From contig NZ_JAUFQP010000013.1 of NCBI RefSeq assembly GCF_030409805.1, positions 1,395,867 to 1,459,866 on the forward strand: 64,000 bases of DNA. Reading direction: 5' to 3'. Under the pieces are notes generated by a model. That model was given only the letters and a program-made list of their open reading frames with translations, was not told where the DNA came from and did no database searches. Both the position numbers and the translations under genes were made by a program. Below are positions 62,366-64,000 of the stretch, in pieces. The DNA is from Algibacter miyuki. Its GTDB lineage: Bacteria; Bacteroidota; Bacteroidia; Flavobacteriales; Flavobacteriaceae. Every line of letters begins with the position of its first letter. Position 1 is the stretch's first letter.

Positions 62366-63475
62366 TTAACGTTTTCTTCTGTTTAGCTCATTTTCAGAAA
62401 TAAAACCATCTTTATTGGTATCACGATTTTCAAAATTCTCTTTCAGTTTACCTTTGGCTTCATTTTTAGAAATTTTTCCGTCTTTATTCTCATCCATTTT
62501 ACTTAGCATGTTGTTAAAACTTGGAGTTTCTTTCGTGTTCTTCTCGTTTTTAGTTTGTTCTACAGCTTGCTTATTACCTTCTCGATGTGGAAAAGTCATT
62601 AAATCTTCAGCATAAAAAACAGGTCCTGAATAATTTTCTTGTAGGGCAGCACTTGTAGCTACTTCATCTACATGATTAAAATTGAAATGCGTTAATACTA
62701 AATTTTTAACTTCGGCTTCGTTTGCCATGCGAGAACTTTCGTCTAAATTAACATGCGCATGTGTTTTATTATTTCTATTTTTTCCACTTCCTGTTCTGGT
62801 ATTGGTTTTTCCTAATTCAATGCTTCCTCCGGAGTCAATAATTAAATAATCGGCCTGTTTTGCTAGCTTAGATAAGCTTTCGGAATAGGATAAATCTCCA
62901 GAAATTACTATCGATTGTCCGTCAGCACTAAAACGGTAAGCCATTGTGGCAATAGTGTGGTTTACTGGAGTGCAAGATATCTCTATACCGCCAATGTTGA
63001 AGGTTTCATCTCCATTTAATTCTTGTACAGAAAAATTACTAGCAACATCTTTTAATGTTCTGTTCTTTTTAGAAAGTCTGTAATTGATGTCTTCTTCGTA
63101 ATTCTGAAGTAGACTTTCAACTAAATTAGACGTTGGTTTAGGGCCTACAACTTGAAATGTGTTGCCTCCCATTATGGCATGAATAAAAATAGGCGTAAAT
63201 TCTTCGTTATGATCTAAATGATGGTGGGTAAAAAGTAGTGCATCGATGTCTTTTGTTTTAACATTCAGCCTATCCAAATTCGCTTGGACGCCATTACCCA
63301 TATCCACCAAAATTTTGGTGTCTTTATAACTTATTAAAACCGAAGGGCCTGCACGCTCTGTATTAAATTTTGGTGAGCCAGAACCTGTAATGGTAGCCGT
63401 AAGTTGGTCTTGTCCAAATAGGAATAATTGAAAACTGAAAAAGAAAACTAATGCCGCACTATATTTTATCATCAT
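62366..63475 (-). CDS. Secreted MBL-fold hydrolase fused to two EF-hands
   Basis: 369 residues. Sec signal peptide 1-22. A metallo-beta-lactamase fold follows, with FTHHHLDH (82-89), TPVNHTIATMAYRF, ISGDLSYSESL and LTHFNFNH as metal-site motifs, of the RNase Z/arylsulfatase-like branch. After a polar linker come two EF-hand loops, DENKDGKISKNE (328-339) and DTNKDGFISENE (352-363), with all calcium ligand positions acceptable. The enzyme should be periplasmic or surface exposed. Substrate unknown. Confidence 0.9.
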   Translation of the reverse strand: MMIKYSAALVFFFSFQLFLFGQDQLTATITGSGSPKFNTERAGPSVLISYKDTKILVDMGNGVQANLDRLNVKTKDIDALLFTHHHLDHNEEFTPIFIHAIMGGNTFQVVGPKPTSNLVESLLQNYEEDINYRLSKKNRTLKDVASNFSVQELNGDETFNIGGIEISCTPVNHTIATMAYRFSADGQSIVISGDLSYSESLSKLAKQADYLIIDSGGSIELGKTNTRTGSGKNRNNKTHAHVNLDESSRMANEAEVKNLVLTHFNFNHVDEVATSAALQENYSGPVFYAEDLMTFPHREGNKQAVEQTKNEKNTKETPSFNNMLSKMDENKDGKISKNEAKGKLKENFENRDTNKDGFISENELNRRKR

Positions 63476-63580
63476 GATATATTTTCCATTTTAGACCTTC
63501 AGGTTAACGAAAGGTTTAAATTTTAGTTGAAAAATAAAATATGATAATTAGATCTTCAGATAAAAAAAACACTTAGAAGT

Positions 63581-64000
63581 TTACTCTTCTATTGGTGGAT
63601 GCCCATGAATTTGCTCGAAAACTTCATCAAAATTAGAACGCAAATAGGCATTTAATTTCTTACGATAATCACCTTTAAGCCATTCTACAAAGTTAAATGT
63701 GCTTTTACTGATGCATTTAGTATAACGTTGAATGCGGAAATCAATATCGTCGCCTAGCATTTTAGCTAAACCTAAAGCATCGTAAACATCTTCACTATTT
63801 TCAATACAAATTTTAGCGTGGTGTTCTATAGATCGCTCTAAAACTACTTTGGATGATTCTCCATTTCTAATAGAGCTCACATAAGTTTTTTGAATATCAA
63901 AATACACATCTCTAGACTTTGCAAATTCGGCACGTAAAGCATCGGGCATTTCATATCTAAAGTTGCTTTCTAACTCATCATCACTTAAAATAGCATCTAA
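63581..64000 (-). CDS. Unknown protein, 5' part outside the window
   Basis: The frame is open from the window end to a stop at 63581; 139 residues are visible, and an internal Met lies at 63949. The visible part is helical and charged (RNGESSKVVLERSIEHHAKIC, IDFRIQRYTKCISKSTFNFVEWLKGDYRKKL) with no motif I recognise. It is probably a longer protein whose start lies beyond 64000. It precedes the MBL-EF-hand gene by 105 bp on the same strand. Confidence 0.7.
   Translation of the reverse strand, partial: LDAILSDDELESNFRYEMPDALRAEFAKSRDVYFDIQKTYVSSIRNGESSKVVLERSIEHHAKICIENSEDVYDALGLAKMLGDDIDFRIQRYTKCISKSTFNFVEWLKGDYRKKLNAYLRSNFDEVFEQIHGHPPIEE

Noticed and set aside
1..64000. rRNA, tRNA, integrase, insertion sequence or replication origin
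   Set aside because: I looked through the intergenic regions and gene list and saw no sequence supporting any of these; small RNAs without strong motifs could be missed.

Overview
The window is a low-GC chromosomal segment from a member of the Bacteroidota, almost certainly a flavobacterium (family Flavobacteriaceae, probably marine). The reasons are AT-rich intergenic DNA, the Bacteroidota promoter form TAnnTTTG (sometimes with TTG/TTTG 18-20 bp upstream), short lipoprotein signals ending in C-K-N/D, a TonB-dependent receptor with an N-terminal carboxypeptidase-regulatory domain, TPR histidine kinases, quinol NO reductase and cytochrome bd. I saw no rRNA, tRNA, CRISPR array, transposase or phage structural gene.

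Layout. 1-11.0 kb (minus strand): a TolC / adaptor / MacB-type ATPase / FtsX-type permease export operon followed by a LytS-type kinase. Its likely LytTR response regulator lies 5 kb further on, separated by an ABC exporter, an SHD1-YHYH membrane protein, a PEBP lipoprotein and an unknown lipoprotein. 11.4-15.4 kb (plus): cydAB, a small unknown protein and an EamA transporter. 15.5-20.4 kb (plus): a TetR-controlled operon of oxidoreductases, an alcohol dehydrogenase and a DJ-1/PfpI lipoprotein, with a clear palindromic operator and a terminator. It reads as a reactive-aldehyde/electrophile detoxification operon. 20.7-25.1 kb: two tandem paralogous TPR-histidine kinases. 25.2-30.0 kb (minus): a peroxiredoxin-like protein, marC-kefF-kefC and a nitroreductase, which extend the redox/electrophile theme. 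30.2-32.7 kb (plus): an AraC regulator and L-serine dehydratase.

32.7-35.1 kb: a 258-bp tandem duplication carrying the 3' end of a mechanosensitive-channel gene, and an ECF sigma factor / 57-aa protein / CmpX-like channel operon. 35.1-41 kb: housekeeping genes (lpd, folE, a LolD-like ATPase, an MFS carrier, a TIGR02757 protein, SlyD). 41.4-50.4 kb (minus): seven co-directional genes encoding a coiled-coil protein, an unknown protein, a classical AAA ATPase, a NUDIX hydrolase, an unknown soluble protein and two membrane proteins with cytoplasmic-looking coiled tails. Two copies of a structured intergenic repeat lie at or inside this block. It is the best candidate here for an undescribed multi-protein system. 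50.7-55.5 kb: a small membrane protein, then a nitric oxide module (cupin, quinol NO reductase, truncated haemoglobin) and an MFS carrier. 55.6-64 kb: a second YHYH protein, a TonB-dependent receptor, an M15 peptidase, two EamA carriers, a cold-shock-domain protein, an MBL-fold hydrolase fused to EF-hands, and a partial unknown gene.

Taken together, much of the region deals with membrane export, electrophile and NO stress, and low-oxygen respiration. Functions come from reading the sequences and motifs; no database search was possible.
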